A DNA stretch of 64,000 bases from JBMNIZ01 sp050951405 (GTDB lineage Bacteria; Bacillota; DULZ01): positions 1-64,000 of the forward strand of contig JBMNIZ010000013.1 in assembly GCA_050951405.1 (NCBI GenBank), written 5' to 3'. A model generated the notes under the pieces. The model saw only the letters and a program-made list of their open reading frames with translations, did not search any database and was not told the origin of the DNA. Positions within the stretch are counted from its first letter, which is position 1. Each line of letters begins with the position of its first letter. A program made the position numbers and the translations under genes. This document shows positions 54,058 through 63,073 of the stretch, one piece after another.

Positions 54058-54240
54058 TTCCGGGGCATTCGCCCCATGTTTTCTTTCCATCATTCGCGGG
54101 ATTAATGGAGGGGCGGATGACCACATCAGCTCGTTTTTTGGGAAAAACTGCGGGCCCATGTGGGCATCGGCCCCTGCGTTTTTGTTTTTAATGTAATTTA
54201 CGGGGGCATTGTAAGTATCCGCCCGGTTAATTCTGACAAC
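54058..54240. repeat. Cluster of GC-rich palindromic units (REP-like)
   Basis: Several short G-rich/C-rich hairpins lie close together: GGGGC-ATTC-GCCCC at 54062-54075, nested GCCCA-TG-TGGGC at 54154-54165 within a GCGGGCC...GGCCCCTGC stem (~54150-54178), and GGGGGC...GCCC at ~54202-54224. They resemble degenerate copies of one unit. No gene is seen here. Confidence 0.4.
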
Positions 54241-54264
54241 AACTGCGGATCCATATGGGTTCTA

Positions 54265-55452
54265 TTACTCGTACCGGAGAGCTTCAATGGGATCCAGTGC
54301 TGCCGCCTTACTGGCGGGATAAAGGCCAAAGAAAATGCCTACGGCAGAAGAAAATAAGACCGCCAAAATAATCGGCCACCAGGAAAACACAGGAGGCCAG
54401 TTCGCAACCAAAGCAATAATAAGGGCCAAACCGATGCCCAAGATCAAGCCGATCAATCCTCCTACCAGACAGATAGTGACCGCTTCAATCAAAAATTGGA
54501 AAAGGATATCTTTCCTGCGGGCGCCCAGAGCCTTCCGAATGCCGATTTCCCTGGTGCGCTCAGTTACGGAAACCAGCATAATATTCATCACGCCGATACC
54601 GCCCACGGTCAAAGAAATCCCGGCAATAGAACCGATAACCAGGGTCAAAATACCCATAATTCTATCCGCCAACTGCATTTCAGATTCCAAGGTGATCCCC
54701 GCATAGAAGTCTTTTTTCTGATGGCGCCTTTCCAGAATTTTGATGACCTGGTCCACCGCCTGGTTCACCTGATCCCTGCTCACAGCCTGTCCTTCCAACT
54801 GGCCGACCCAACGGGAACGAAATATTTTCTGCCAGACCGAAATGGGCAAATAAACAGTCCTGCTTTCCTTGTCCATCATCAGCAAGGAGTCATCTCTTTT
54901 GGTTACCCCGATAACCACCACCGGACTGCCGGCCACAATAATCCTTTCCCCCAGGGCTTCCTGGCGGCCGATCAAGTCTTCCGCCAGCTTTTCATCGATT
55001 ACTGCCACCGGTCGACCGGCCTTGGCATCTTCATTGGTAAAAAAACGCCCCCGGCGCAGCTCAACATTCCTGATGAAAATATAATCACCCGTAGTTCCCT
55101 GAACCTGAGCAGTTTTCTTTCCTTTCGGCCCCACGATTACTCCTTGGCTGAAGCTGCTGGGGGCCACGTATCTCACCTTGGCGGCCGATTCCGCGATCAT
55201 TTCCACGTCTTGCAAAGTGAGATCATCGGCAGAGCGAGGCTTTTCAATGTTCCAAGGTATGTAAACAACAAAAAGATTGGAACCGATTTTTTCGATCTCC
55301 TGAAGGATTACCGCCCTGCTTCCCTGGCCGATGGCCACTACGGCGATTACCGCTGCCACCCCGATAATAATCCCCAACATGGTCAAAAAGGACCTGAGAC
55401 GGTTGGTCCAGATCCCCTCCAGGGCCACCCGGACACTTTCCGCCAAATTCAT
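54265..55452 (-). CDS. MacB-type ABC transporter permease
   Basis: 395 aa. TM1 (~20-42), a large extracytoplasmic MacB_PCD domain (~50-245), then three TM helices with the FtsX-like core (ERTREIGIRKALGARRKDIL). Mechanotransmission-type exporter of peptides or macrolides in complex with the next two genes. Overlaps the ATPase gene by 4 bases. GGAGGAGG site. Confidence 0.93.
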   Translation of the reverse strand: MNLAESVRVALEGIWTNRLRSFLTMLGIIIGVAAVIAVVAIGQGSRAVILQEIEKIGSNLFVVYIPWNIEKPRSADDLTLQDVEMIAESAAKVRYVAPSSFSQGVIVGPKGKKTAQVQGTTGDYIFIRNVELRRGRFFTNEDAKAGRPVAVIDEKLAEDLIGRQEALGERIIVAGSPVVVIGVTKRDDSLLMMDKESRTVYLPISVWQKIFRSRWVGQLEGQAVSRDQVNQAVDQVIKILERRHQKKDFYAGITLESEMQLADRIMGILTLVIGSIAGISLTVGGIGVMNIMLVSVTERTREIGIRKALGARRKDILFQFLIEAVTICLVGGLIGLILGIGLALIIALVANWPPVFSWWPIILAVLFSSAVGIFFGLYPASKAAALDPIEALRYE

Positions 55453-56195
55453 AAGCCCGCCTCCTCCTTTTTCCGCAGCTTTTCCAAAACCGCTGCAGCC
55501 TGTAAAGGCTCAGGGTTTTCTTCATCAGTCTGTAAAATTCCATCCCGAAAAGTAACCAGCCTCCGGGCATGAGCTGCGATCTCCTGTTCGTGGGTAACCA
55601 AGACGATGGTGGCTCCTTCTTCATTTAAGGCCTGAAACATAGCCATGATCTCTTCTCCCGATCGGCTGTCCAAATTCCCGGTGGGCTCGTCAGCCAACAA
55701 AATGGAGGGGCGGTTGACCAAAGCCCGGGCAATGGCCACCCTTTGGCGCTGGCCGCCGGACAGCTCATTGGGCTTATGGAGGGCCCAATTGGCCAGACCC
55801 ACCTTTTCCAGCGCTTCCCAAGCTCTCTCCTTCCTTTCTTTAGGCTTGATGCCCGCATAAAGCATCGGCAGCTCCACATTGCGCAGTGCGTTAAGGCGGG
55901 GCAACAGATTAAAAGTCTGAAAAACAAATCCGATCCTGCGATTCCTGACCCGGGCCAATTCCGTATCATCCATTTGGCTGGTTTCCACGCCATCCAGATA
56001 ATATTGACCGGCAGTGGGTCGATCCAGACAGCCGATGAGATTCATCAGAGTTGATTTGCCTGAACCTGAAGGCCCCATCACCGCCACGAACTCTCCCTGA
56101 AAAATTTCCAAAAAGACCCCGGTCAAGGCCCGAACCTGGATCGCTCCTGTGCGATAAATTTTTTCTATGCCTTCAAGCTTGATCAAGGGTTTCAT
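55449..56195 (-). CDS. MacB/LolD-type ABC transporter ATP-binding protein
   Basis: 248 aa. Walker A GPSGSGKST, Q-loop FVFQTFNLLPRL, signature LSGGQRQR, Walker B ILLADEPTGNLD. Start and stop overlap both neighbours (ATGA), so the three genes are a tight operon. Confidence 0.95.
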   Translation of the reverse strand: MKPLIKLEGIEKIYRTGAIQVRALTGVFLEIFQGEFVAVMGPSGSGKSTLMNLIGCLDRPTAGQYYLDGVETSQMDDTELARVRNRRIGFVFQTFNLLPRLNALRNVELPMLYAGIKPKERKERAWEALEKVGLANWALHKPNELSGGQRQRVAIARALVNRPSILLADEPTGNLDSRSGEEIMAMFQALNEEGATIVLVTHEQEIAAHARRLVTFRDGILQTDEENPEPLQAAAVLEKLRKKEEAGL

Positions 56196-57451
56196 CTGGA
56201 TTTTTCCCCCTGGGCAGGCAGAATCCGCACCCGGTCTCCATCTGCCAGATGATCCGGAGGATTGATGACCAGCTGTTCTCCTTGTTCCAGCCCCTGAAGT
56301 ACTTCCAGGTACAGCTCATTCCCGGCGCCGGTAGTGATAGGCCTCTTTTCCGCCTGGCCGTCTTTCACCACAAAGACCCATTCCCGGCCTTCCCCATCCT
56401 CAAAAACCGCCTCGTAAGGCACCAACAATGCCAGGGGGCGATCGACGGTGATGATTTTCACCTCGGCGGTAACTCCCGGTTTGATAGCTGGATTGGCGGT
56501 CACAGCGATTTCTACCGGGATCACAGTCTGAACCGGATTCCCCGTCAGCAGCTTGGCTACAGGGGCCACCCGGATTACTTCTCCTTGAAAGGTCTTTCCA
56601 CCGAAGGAACTGCCGGTGATTTCCACCGCCTGGCCCTTTTCCAGATGGCCGCTGTCACCCTCAGCCACATCCGCTTCAATCAACAGTCGTTCCAAAGCGC
56701 CCACTAGAAAAAGTCCGGTACCCTGGCTCACATATTGACCTGCTTCAACATTCTTCTGCAAAAGCAGTCCATCTCCGGTGGAACGCACTTCGCCTTGGGC
56801 CAACATTTCTTCCAGCTCTCTCAGTTTCAGTTCCGCCTGGATTTTCTGGGCTTCCAGGGCTCTGATCACTTCCGGCCTCTCCCCTTTTTCCAGGAGCTTC
56901 AGATCATTTTCCGCAATCGACACTGCCAACTGTTGGTTCTTTACTTCCAGCTGGGCCCTTTCCCGCTCCTCTGCCGATACGGCCCCGGCCTCAGCCAAGC
57001 CGGTGATTCTTTCCAGTTGCAAAAGAGCATGTTCCAAAGCGGCACGAGACTGATCCAGCCGGGCCCGAGCCTTAGACAGGTCTTCTTCCCTTGCCCCGGC
57101 TTTTGCTTGCAGCAGGTTGGCTTCCTCCAGCTGGAGTCGTGCCCTGGCTTCACGTAGCTGACGCTCCAATTCTTTCATATCAAAACGGGCCAGGACCTGG
57201 CCTTTGGTAACCCGATCTCCCACTTCCACCAATACTTCCTTGATGATGCCGGAAAAAGGCGCATAAATCTGATCTTCCTTTTCCGCTCTCACCCGTCCCG
57301 TGGCAAAGACCTTCACCTGCAAAGGTTCCTCAACCACCTGTATGGTCTGCACCGGAATCCCTGCCTTTTGTAGGCTCTGATAGAAAGCCAGTCCGCCTAA
57401 GCTGCCTATAGCCAAAACAATTATCAAAATAATGAGCATCTTCTTTCTCAT
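56192..57451 (-). CDS. MacA-like HlyD-family membrane-fusion (adaptor) protein
   Basis: About 419 aa. N-terminal TM (~5-24), biotinyl-lipoyl half (DQIYAPFSGIIKEVLVEVGDRVTKGQ), a long coiled-coil hairpin (~105-225), the second lipoyl half (STGDGLLLQKNVEAGQYVSQG) and a beta-barrel domain. In Firmicutes such adaptors serve MacB-like exporters across the thick wall. ATG 57451 chosen (AGG near); the open frame extends to 57505 without a site. First gene of the operon. Confidence 0.92.
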   Translation of the reverse strand: MRKKMLIILIIVLAIGSLGGLAFYQSLQKAGIPVQTIQVVEEPLQVKVFATGRVRAEKEDQIYAPFSGIIKEVLVEVGDRVTKGQVLARFDMKELERQLREARARLQLEEANLLQAKAGAREEDLSKARARLDQSRAALEHALLQLERITGLAEAGAVSAEERERAQLEVKNQQLAVSIAENDLKLLEKGERPEVIRALEAQKIQAELKLRELEEMLAQGEVRSTGDGLLLQKNVEAGQYVSQGTGLFLVGALERLLIEADVAEGDSGHLEKGQAVEITGSSFGGKTFQGEVIRVAPVAKLLTGNPVQTVIPVEIAVTANPAIKPGVTAEVKIITVDRPLALLVPYEAVFEDGEGREWVFVVKDGQAEKRPITTGAGNELYLEVLQGLEQGEQLVINPPDHLADGDRVRILPAQGEKSR

Positions 57452-57717
57452 CTCATGGCCTGCCTTTCCTGGAAAAATTAACAAAGCTGCCCCGGCAGGC
57501 AGCATTATTAAGACACATCTCCATCTAGCCCCTTTCTAATTTATCAAACAATGGGCCCTGGGACAACAGATATTTTCTAAAAGAGGGTTCCCCGCGGCAT
57601 TCCTACGGAACAGGGCAGCCACCTGTTCAAAAGGCGGCCAACCTTCTCTCCGGAAATTTTTTTAGAAAGGTTTAACTCTCCTTCTTTTGCCAATAATAGC
57701 TATTGAGGAGGGAAAAA

Positions 57718-57891
57718 ATGGACAAAAAGGCCAAGGAAAAACTACTACTATACATCAGCCAGGGAAAAGCCCTGCAGGAACTGTTGAAAAAAACCGATAT
57801 CAGCGGATCTAATCAGAAAAAAATTGAAGATATTGAAAAAAAACTGCAAAAAGCTTTCCGGAAATTAAGCACAGTCAACAGGCGCCGTTAA
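57718..57891 (+). CDS. Small basic coiled-coil protein, hypothetical
   Basis: 57 aa, very lysine-rich, two helices (AKEKLLLYISQGKALQELLKK and KKIEDIEKKLQKAFRKL). A strong GAGGAGG site precedes the ATG at 57718 and a terminator overlaps the stop, so it is a real single-gene unit. Not recognised. Confidence 0.7.
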   Translation: MDKKAKEKLLLYISQGKALQELLKKTDISGSNQKKIEDIEKKLQKAFRKLSTVNRRR

Positions 57892-57907
57892 AAACAGCGC
57901 CTTTTTT
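57881..57907 (+). terminator. Terminator of the 57-aa gene
   Basis: GGCGC pairs with GCGCC around an 11-base loop, then TTTTTT. Confidence 0.8.
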
Positions 57908-58142
57908 AAACCAGGTCCGCAATAGTATTCCCAAATTTATTCTGCTTTCATCATCAGATATTTCCCTTTCTCTGTAAACCCGATAAGCATCTGAAGCAAA
58001 CAAAATGGGCTGACCTGGATATATTTTAAAGAAAGTAGTAGAATCTACTTGTAAATGATGTTAATCTAATAGGTGGTCCCAAAAGAGGAAAATAATTAAG
58101 CCGGGAAAATTTGTCCAGTCTACGGCCAGAAAGGGGAATAGC

Positions 58143-59318
58143 ATGGTTAGAACAGTAGGCACCACGGTCAGGGGAATCAGGACTCCTATTGTCAAAAAAG
58201 GGGACGATCTGGTCCGGATCGTGGTGGATTCCATCCTTCAATCCGCTGCCGCGGAAAAATACCAACTGGCAGACCGGGATGTCATCGGCATCACTGAGTC
58301 CCTGCTGGCCCGGGCCCAGGGCAACTATGCCACCATCGAGGATGTCAGCTGGGAGGTAAAGGGGAAATTTCCCGGAGATATTGTGGTCCTTTTCCCTCTT
58401 TTAAGCCGAAATAGGTTCCTGCCCATTCTGGAGGGAATAGTGAAAAGTGGCAAGCGGATCTACCTGATCTTGCAGTACCCTGCCGATGAAGTGGGCAATT
58501 CCCTGCTGGACGTAGATCTGATGGATGAGCTGGGAATAAACCCCTGTGTGGATGTCCTCAGCGAAAAGGAATACAGACGTCTTTTCGGCGAACGAATAAC
58601 CCACCCTTTTACCGGTATTGACTATGTGCAGATGTACAGAGATCTGGCGAAAGATAATAGGATGGTTATTTACCTGTCAAATAACCCGAAATTTGCTCTG
58701 GAGTTTGCCGGGAACATTTTAGTAGCCAATGTACATGAAAGGAAGAGAACCAAAAGAATTTTAGAAAAGGCAGGTGCAAAGGGTGTCCTGGGACTGGATG
58801 ATCTTTTTACAGGACCGGTAAACAACAGCGGCTATAATCCGGAGTACGGTCTGCTGGGCTCCAATAAAGCCGGCGAGAACAAGATCAAGCTCTTCCCTCG
58901 GGACAGCCAGAGTTTTGTGGAAGAAGTGCAGCAGATGATCAAAAAGAAAACGGGAAAACATGTGGAAGTGCTGGTCTACGGAGACGGGGCTTTTAAGGAT
59001 CCCCAAAGTAAAATTTGGGAGCTGGCTGACCCGGTGGTCTGTCCCGGTTATACATCAGGCCTCTCCGGCACCCCCCACGAAGTAAAACTGAAATATATCG
59101 CTGATAACGAGCTGGAGCACCTACCCCCGGCAGAAGCTGCCCGGGCCTTGAAAAAGAAGATACGCGAACAAAAAGAAAACAAGGAAAGCCTGGGTACTAC
59201 ACCCAGGCATCTTACCGACCTGTTAGGCAGCTTGTGCGACCTGACCAGCGGCAGTGGTGATAAAGGAACTCCCGTGGTGCTGATTCAGGGATATTTTGAT
59301 AACTTTGCTACCGAATAG
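58143..59318 (+). CDS. Coenzyme F420-0:L-glutamate ligase-like protein (CofE superfamily)
   Basis: 391 aa. TTVRGIRTPIVKKGDDLVRIVVDSI and DRDVIGITESLLARAQGNYA match the CofE-like F420_ligase domain, longer than archaeal CofE (~250 aa). CofE adds glutamate to F420-0, but many Firmicutes with this long homologue make no F420, so a different gamma-glutamyl ligation is possible. No other F420 gene is nearby, although yvcK at the left is of the CofD superfamily. ATG at 58143 behind AAAGGGG. Confidence 0.8.
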   Translation: MVRTVGTTVRGIRTPIVKKGDDLVRIVVDSILQSAAAEKYQLADRDVIGITESLLARAQGNYATIEDVSWEVKGKFPGDIVVLFPLLSRNRFLPILEGIVKSGKRIYLILQYPADEVGNSLLDVDLMDELGINPCVDVLSEKEYRRLFGERITHPFTGIDYVQMYRDLAKDNRMVIYLSNNPKFALEFAGNILVANVHERKRTKRILEKAGAKGVLGLDDLFTGPVNNSGYNPEYGLLGSNKAGENKIKLFPRDSQSFVEEVQQMIKKKTGKHVEVLVYGDGAFKDPQSKIWELADPVVCPGYTSGLSGTPHEVKLKYIADNELEHLPPAEAARALKKKIREQKENKESLGTTPRHLTDLLGSLCDLTSGSGDKGTPVVLIQGYFDNFATE

Positions 59319-59341
59319 TCTTCATTTCATCAATTCCATCT

Positions 59342-60685
59342 TCAGAGGGATTTCAGATACTCCACCAAATCCCTCTTTTCCTCTTCCCTCAGGTTCAACC
59401 TGAAGACCCGGTTATAGTGGTTGACCACTTCCAACAAGTTTTTGAAGCGGCCGTCATGATAAAAGCCGCCTTTTTGGTGAGTCCAGAGACCTGCTAAAGG
59501 GGCTGTCCGGTAACGCTTTTCGGGTGAACGATCAGCCTGAAAGCTGTCTATCCCTATTTCCTCCGGCCGATGCATGTTGAAGCCGGGTTCAGTAAAGGTA
59601 GGGGGAACATGACAATTGGCGCAACCGGCCCGTCCCTGGAAAAGATTCCGGCCCCGACGGGCTGCTTCTTGATCGTAGGAACCCTCCGGAGGAGGGGGCG
59701 CCGCTAAGGACAATTGGTAAGCATGCAATGCCGGTAATTTGGAAGAGACCAGATCCGGCTCATGGCGAACATTCCAGAGACCCGCTCTGGCCGCCACCGG
59801 AAATTGGGCGGGATCCCGCAGTCTCTCATCGAAAAATGTTCCTCGCCCATGCATCTCCAGCACCGCCACAAATGCATTCCAGTAAGGGATAGAGCCGAAG
59901 CCCGTCCAAGTGTGGAGATTCACCCCGGCCAAGCCGAAAGCCGGCGGGATTAAAGTTGCCGCTGTCTTCCCGTCAGGCCGAAAAGCCTTGCCATCCAGAA
60001 TCAATTGAGCATCAAATTTACCCGGACCCCAGGCCAGAAGCACCTGGCGAACGGTTTCTTCATCTACCTGTAGGAGATGGGCAAAAGGACTTAGGTTAGG
60101 AGCAATGCTGATGATGGCCCCGATGTTCAAATCCCTGTTTGCCCAGCCGTCCAAACGGCGGCCAAGGCCCGGTGCCAGAGAATTATCCACCGTGGAATGA
60201 CATAAGGCGCAATTAATGCCTACGGAAACAAGCTGGCCCTGCTTGTCGAAAAATCCCTTCACTCCCACAACCGCATCTCTTCTCAGAAGCTCCACCGTGG
60301 TGGACGGGTCCTGTAAATCAACCCTCCCGTCCCTTATCTTCCTGGCTAAAGACCGGGGAAGAGCCTGAGAATCAACCTTTAGGCCCAAGGACAATGCTTT
60401 CTCCGGACTGACACCCGGCCCCACTCCTCCCAGCCCGGCTCCTTTGATGGCCTCATGGAGGCGGAGCTCCCCACCCCAAAAGTCTTCACTGCCAAAAGTA
60501 TCATGGCGAAAGATTTGTTTCCCTTCCTCCAACATTCGTCTGCTGTCGGCCTGACCGCTATCACTCCCGGCACCTCCTATGACCTCTTTGAAGCCGGATG
60601 AGAAAGCAATGGCAACAATGATGAAGAGCGCAATGGCCAGTATAATCATTCCGCAAGTTTTTTTGGACCAGGGACCCAGAAACAT
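59342..60685 (-). CDS. Membrane-anchored dihaem cytochrome c (peroxidase-like)
   Basis: About 447 aa. One N-terminal TM helix (~12-32), then two haem sites, CALCH (~159-163) and CANCH (~355-359), in the arrangement of the cytochrome c peroxidase/MauG-like dihaem superfamily. NPGxH-like and GFYHDGRFKNLLEVV segments are typical of the second domain. It may be a peroxidase or a dihaem oxidase at the outer face of the membrane. The ATG at 60685 has AGGGAGG at seven bases. Confidence 0.85.
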   Translation of the reverse strand: MFLGPWSKKTCGMIILAIALFIIVAIAFSSGFKEVIGGAGSDSGQADSRRMLEEGKQIFRHDTFGSEDFWGGELRLHEAIKGAGLGGVGPGVSPEKALSLGLKVDSQALPRSLARKIRDGRVDLQDPSTTVELLRRDAVVGVKGFFDKQGQLVSVGINCALCHSTVDNSLAPGLGRRLDGWANRDLNIGAIISIAPNLSPFAHLLQVDEETVRQVLLAWGPGKFDAQLILDGKAFRPDGKTAATLIPPAFGLAGVNLHTWTGFGSIPYWNAFVAVLEMHGRGTFFDERLRDPAQFPVAARAGLWNVRHEPDLVSSKLPALHAYQLSLAAPPPPEGSYDQEAARRGRNLFQGRAGCANCHVPPTFTEPGFNMHRPEEIGIDSFQADRSPEKRYRTAPLAGLWTHQKGGFYHDGRFKNLLEVVNHYNRVFRLNLREEEKRDLVEYLKSL

Positions 60686-60805
60686 TTCCCAGCCTCCCTT
60701 TGACAAGAATACGGTTAATCTAATGTATGCTCGGCCAAAGGGTTCTATGCCAGGAAATCCTGCAGACTAGGGAACCCATCAAAGAAATAAACAGAACAGT
60801 TTCCC

Positions 60806-61624
60806 TTAAAAAGAGATGATCATCCCGTTTTTCCCTGCATAAGTGCTCATCACCGAACCCATATAGTTCACCAGGACTCCTGCAGGCTTAAATCTTTCCT
60901 TGATAGCCTGCTCCAGGTAATCCACATCCGGCATGTTGTTCACATGGGTAATGCCGAAGACGGTGCGGGAGAAATCCTGCTTTCTTTCCCCGATTAGTTC
61001 CAGGGCCCTGTTGAGAAAACGTTTTCTACCCCGGATCTTTTCCCTGAGCTCCACCTCCCCCTGCACTCCTTCCAGGATCACCTTAATATCAAGGACCTTG
61101 GCCAGAGTGCCTTGAAATTTGCTGAGGCGGCCGCCTCGGACGATATTCTCCAGAGTATCCAGCAGGATGAGAATATTCATCTCATCCCTGTAACTCTTCA
61201 ACTTTTCCACGATTTTCGCCACGGAAAAACCGGCGGAGGCCATTTCCGCCGCCTTTAACACCTGTAAGCCGTGCCCTAAAGACCCGGCCAGAGTGTCAAA
61301 AACGGTAACCGGACCGCCGGACATCTCCTTCCCCATACAAGCCGATTGGTATGTACCACTGAGCTTGGAAGAAATAGTCAGGCAGAGAACCTCCCCTTTG
61401 CGGGAGAGAGCATTGAAGATTTTAGCAAAAGCCAGAGGTGGAGGCTGAGAAGTCCGGGGAAGGGCCTCGGCCATCCTGCCATAAAACTCCAACGGTGAAA
61501 GGTCAACTCTTTCAAAATATTCCTGCCCATCGATGGTCACTTTCAAAGGAACTACGGTAATATTATGTTCTTCCAGCTGCTCATCCGTCAGGTCACAGGA
61601 ACTATCCGTTACAATCTGCAGCAC
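60806..61624 (-). CDS. DegV family fatty-acid-binding protein
   Basis: 272 aa. VTDSSCDL at the start, the TSQPPP motif and ISSKLSGTYQSA in the middle are DegV signatures. DegV/FakB proteins bind fatty acids and present them to FakA kinase for phospholipid synthesis. GTG start with AGAGGGG. No FakA gene is in the window. Confidence 0.93.
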   Translation of the reverse strand: MLQIVTDSSCDLTDEQLEEHNITVVPLKVTIDGQEYFERVDLSPLEFYGRMAEALPRTSQPPPLAFAKIFNALSRKGEVLCLTISSKLSGTYQSACMGKEMSGGPVTVFDTLAGSLGHGLQVLKAAEMASAGFSVAKIVEKLKSYRDEMNILILLDTLENIVRGGRLSKFQGTLAKVLDIKVILEGVQGEVELREKIRGRKRFLNRALELIGERKQDFSRTVFGITHVNNMPDVDYLEQAIKERFKPAGVLVNYMGSVMSTYAGKNGMIISF

Positions 61625-61738
61625 TTTTTCCCCTCTTTTCTTTTGATTATTGGCAGCCCATGCTAGTTAGTATTCCATATCAAAAGCAAAATCCCTGTCA
61701 GAAATTAGAAAAAATTGCGGCCTAAAATCATCTATAGT

Positions 61739-61754
61739 TTGGCATGTCTGCCAA
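61739..61754. promoter_or_regulatory. Short inverted repeat upstream of the D-cysteine desulfhydrase gene
   Basis: TTGGCA-TGTC-TGCCAA, perfect 6-bp arms, in the 340-base gap before the gene. A possible operator; nothing else clear is seen in 61625-61965 apart from a continuous open frame without a ribosome site. Confidence 0.35.
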
Positions 61755-61965
61755 TTTTGTTGGAATGTTTATTTATTTTTTAACGAACCGGCAGGATATT
61801 TCCCCTAGACGTAGAATATTCGGACTAGAGAATGTTTTCCTTAACCTTGAGAAAAAATACACAATTTCCCTGCTGACTTTTTCCGCTGTAATGGTATTTT
61901 CCCGGGCAACAGGCGTTAAACTAAAACGCTGGAGTATAAATCAGGAAATCAAAGGAGGAATCATC

Positions 61966-62964
61966 ATGCATCTGGCACGTTTCCCACGCAGGCGCTACAC
62001 TGTAGGACCTACACCCATTGAACAAGTACCCAATTTTTCCAAGGCATTGGGAGGATTTAATGTCTACATCAAAAGGGATGACCTTTTAGGTCTCACCTCG
62101 GGAGGCAACAAAACCCGCAAGCTGGAATTCCTGGTAGCGGATGCCCTGGCCCAAGGGGCCGATACCCTCATCACTTGCGGCGCAGTCCAGTCCAACCACT
62201 GCCGCCTCACCTTGGCTGCAGCCGTCAAAGAGGGTTTAAAATGCAGGCTTGTCCTGGAAGAGCGGGTACCTAAAAGCTACGATCCGAATGCCAGCGGCAA
62301 TAATTTCCTCTTCCGTTTGCTGGGAGTGGAAAAAGTCAAGGTGGTGCCCGGCGGCTCCGATATGATGAAAGAAATGGAAAGCATGGCCGATGAGGTGATC
62401 GGGGAAGGCCGGAAACCTTACATCATTCCCGGCGGCGGATCCAACGAGATCGGAGCTACCGGTTATGTGGCCTGTGCCCAGGAAATACTGGCCCAGACTT
62501 TTGAGATGGGACTTAAGATCGATTACGTGGTCTGCGCCAGCGGCAGCGCCGGTACCCATGCCGGGCTGGTCACCGGATTCTATGGCTGTAACAGCAACAT
62601 CCCGGTAATCGGCATTAACGTGAGAAGAAAGAAAGATGAGCAAGAAAAAGCTGTCTATAATCTGGTGCAGAAAACGGCCAAGCATGTGGGCATCAAAGGA
62701 GAAATCCCCCGGGAAGCCGTGACCTGTTTTGATGAGTATGTGGGGCCCGGCTATTCCCTGCCCACCCCTGAAATGGTAGATGCCATTCGTTTGCTGGCCA
62801 GGACGGAAGGCATTCTTCTGGATCCGGTTTATACCGGTAAAACCATGGCGGGATTGATTGATCTGACGAAAAAAGGCTTTTTCAAAAAAGATGACAACAT
62901 CTTATTTATCCATACGGGAGGGTCCCCAGCCCTTTATGCTTATTCCACGGTAGTTCTGGATTAA
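61966..62964 (+). CDS. D-cysteine desulfhydrase / ACC deaminase-family PLP enzyme
   Basis: 332 aa. PLP-lysine in TSGGNKTRKLE (Lys49), AVQSNHCRLTLAAA near 95 and IPGGGSNEIGATGYVACAQEI are family signatures. Members are D-cysteine desulfhydrase (DcyD) and L-cysteate sulfo-lyase (CuyA), which cannot be told apart safely here. Start at 61966 from AAAGGAGG at seven bases; the open frame to 61744 is rejected. Followed by an NhaC-family gene. Confidence 0.87.
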   Translation: MHLARFPRRRYTVGPTPIEQVPNFSKALGGFNVYIKRDDLLGLTSGGNKTRKLEFLVADALAQGADTLITCGAVQSNHCRLTLAAAVKEGLKCRLVLEERVPKSYDPNASGNNFLFRLLGVEKVKVVPGGSDMMKEMESMADEVIGEGRKPYIIPGGGSNEIGATGYVACAQEILAQTFEMGLKIDYVVCASGSAGTHAGLVTGFYGCNSNIPVIGINVRRKKDEQEKAVYNLVQKTAKHVGIKGEIPREAVTCFDEYVGPGYSLPTPEMVDAIRLLARTEGILLDPVYTGKTMAGLIDLTKKGFFKKDDNILFIHTGGSPALYAYSTVVLD

Positions 62965-63073
62965 TAATATAAGGTTGCCGGAGGAATTTTATAAAGGGAG
63001 GTGTTTCCCATGTGATGCATACCGGCGGCATCTTCAACCTACCAATAAAATAAAGAAAGAAGGTGAAGCATCC

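Noticed and set aside
53966..54357. Plus-strand open frames across the REP-like region
   Set aside because: They read through hairpin units and the end of the permease gene antisense; no start signals and no recognisable protein.
61744..61965. In-frame N-terminal extension of the D-cysteine desulfhydrase gene
   Set aside because: No ribosome site at the upstream ATG, atypical composition, and a strong AAAGGAGG precedes the internal ATG at 61966, where homology begins.
61960..61995. Sigma-54-like TGGCACG near the D-cysteine desulfhydrase start
   Set aside because: It lies inside the coding sequence and no TTGC element occurs at the right distance.
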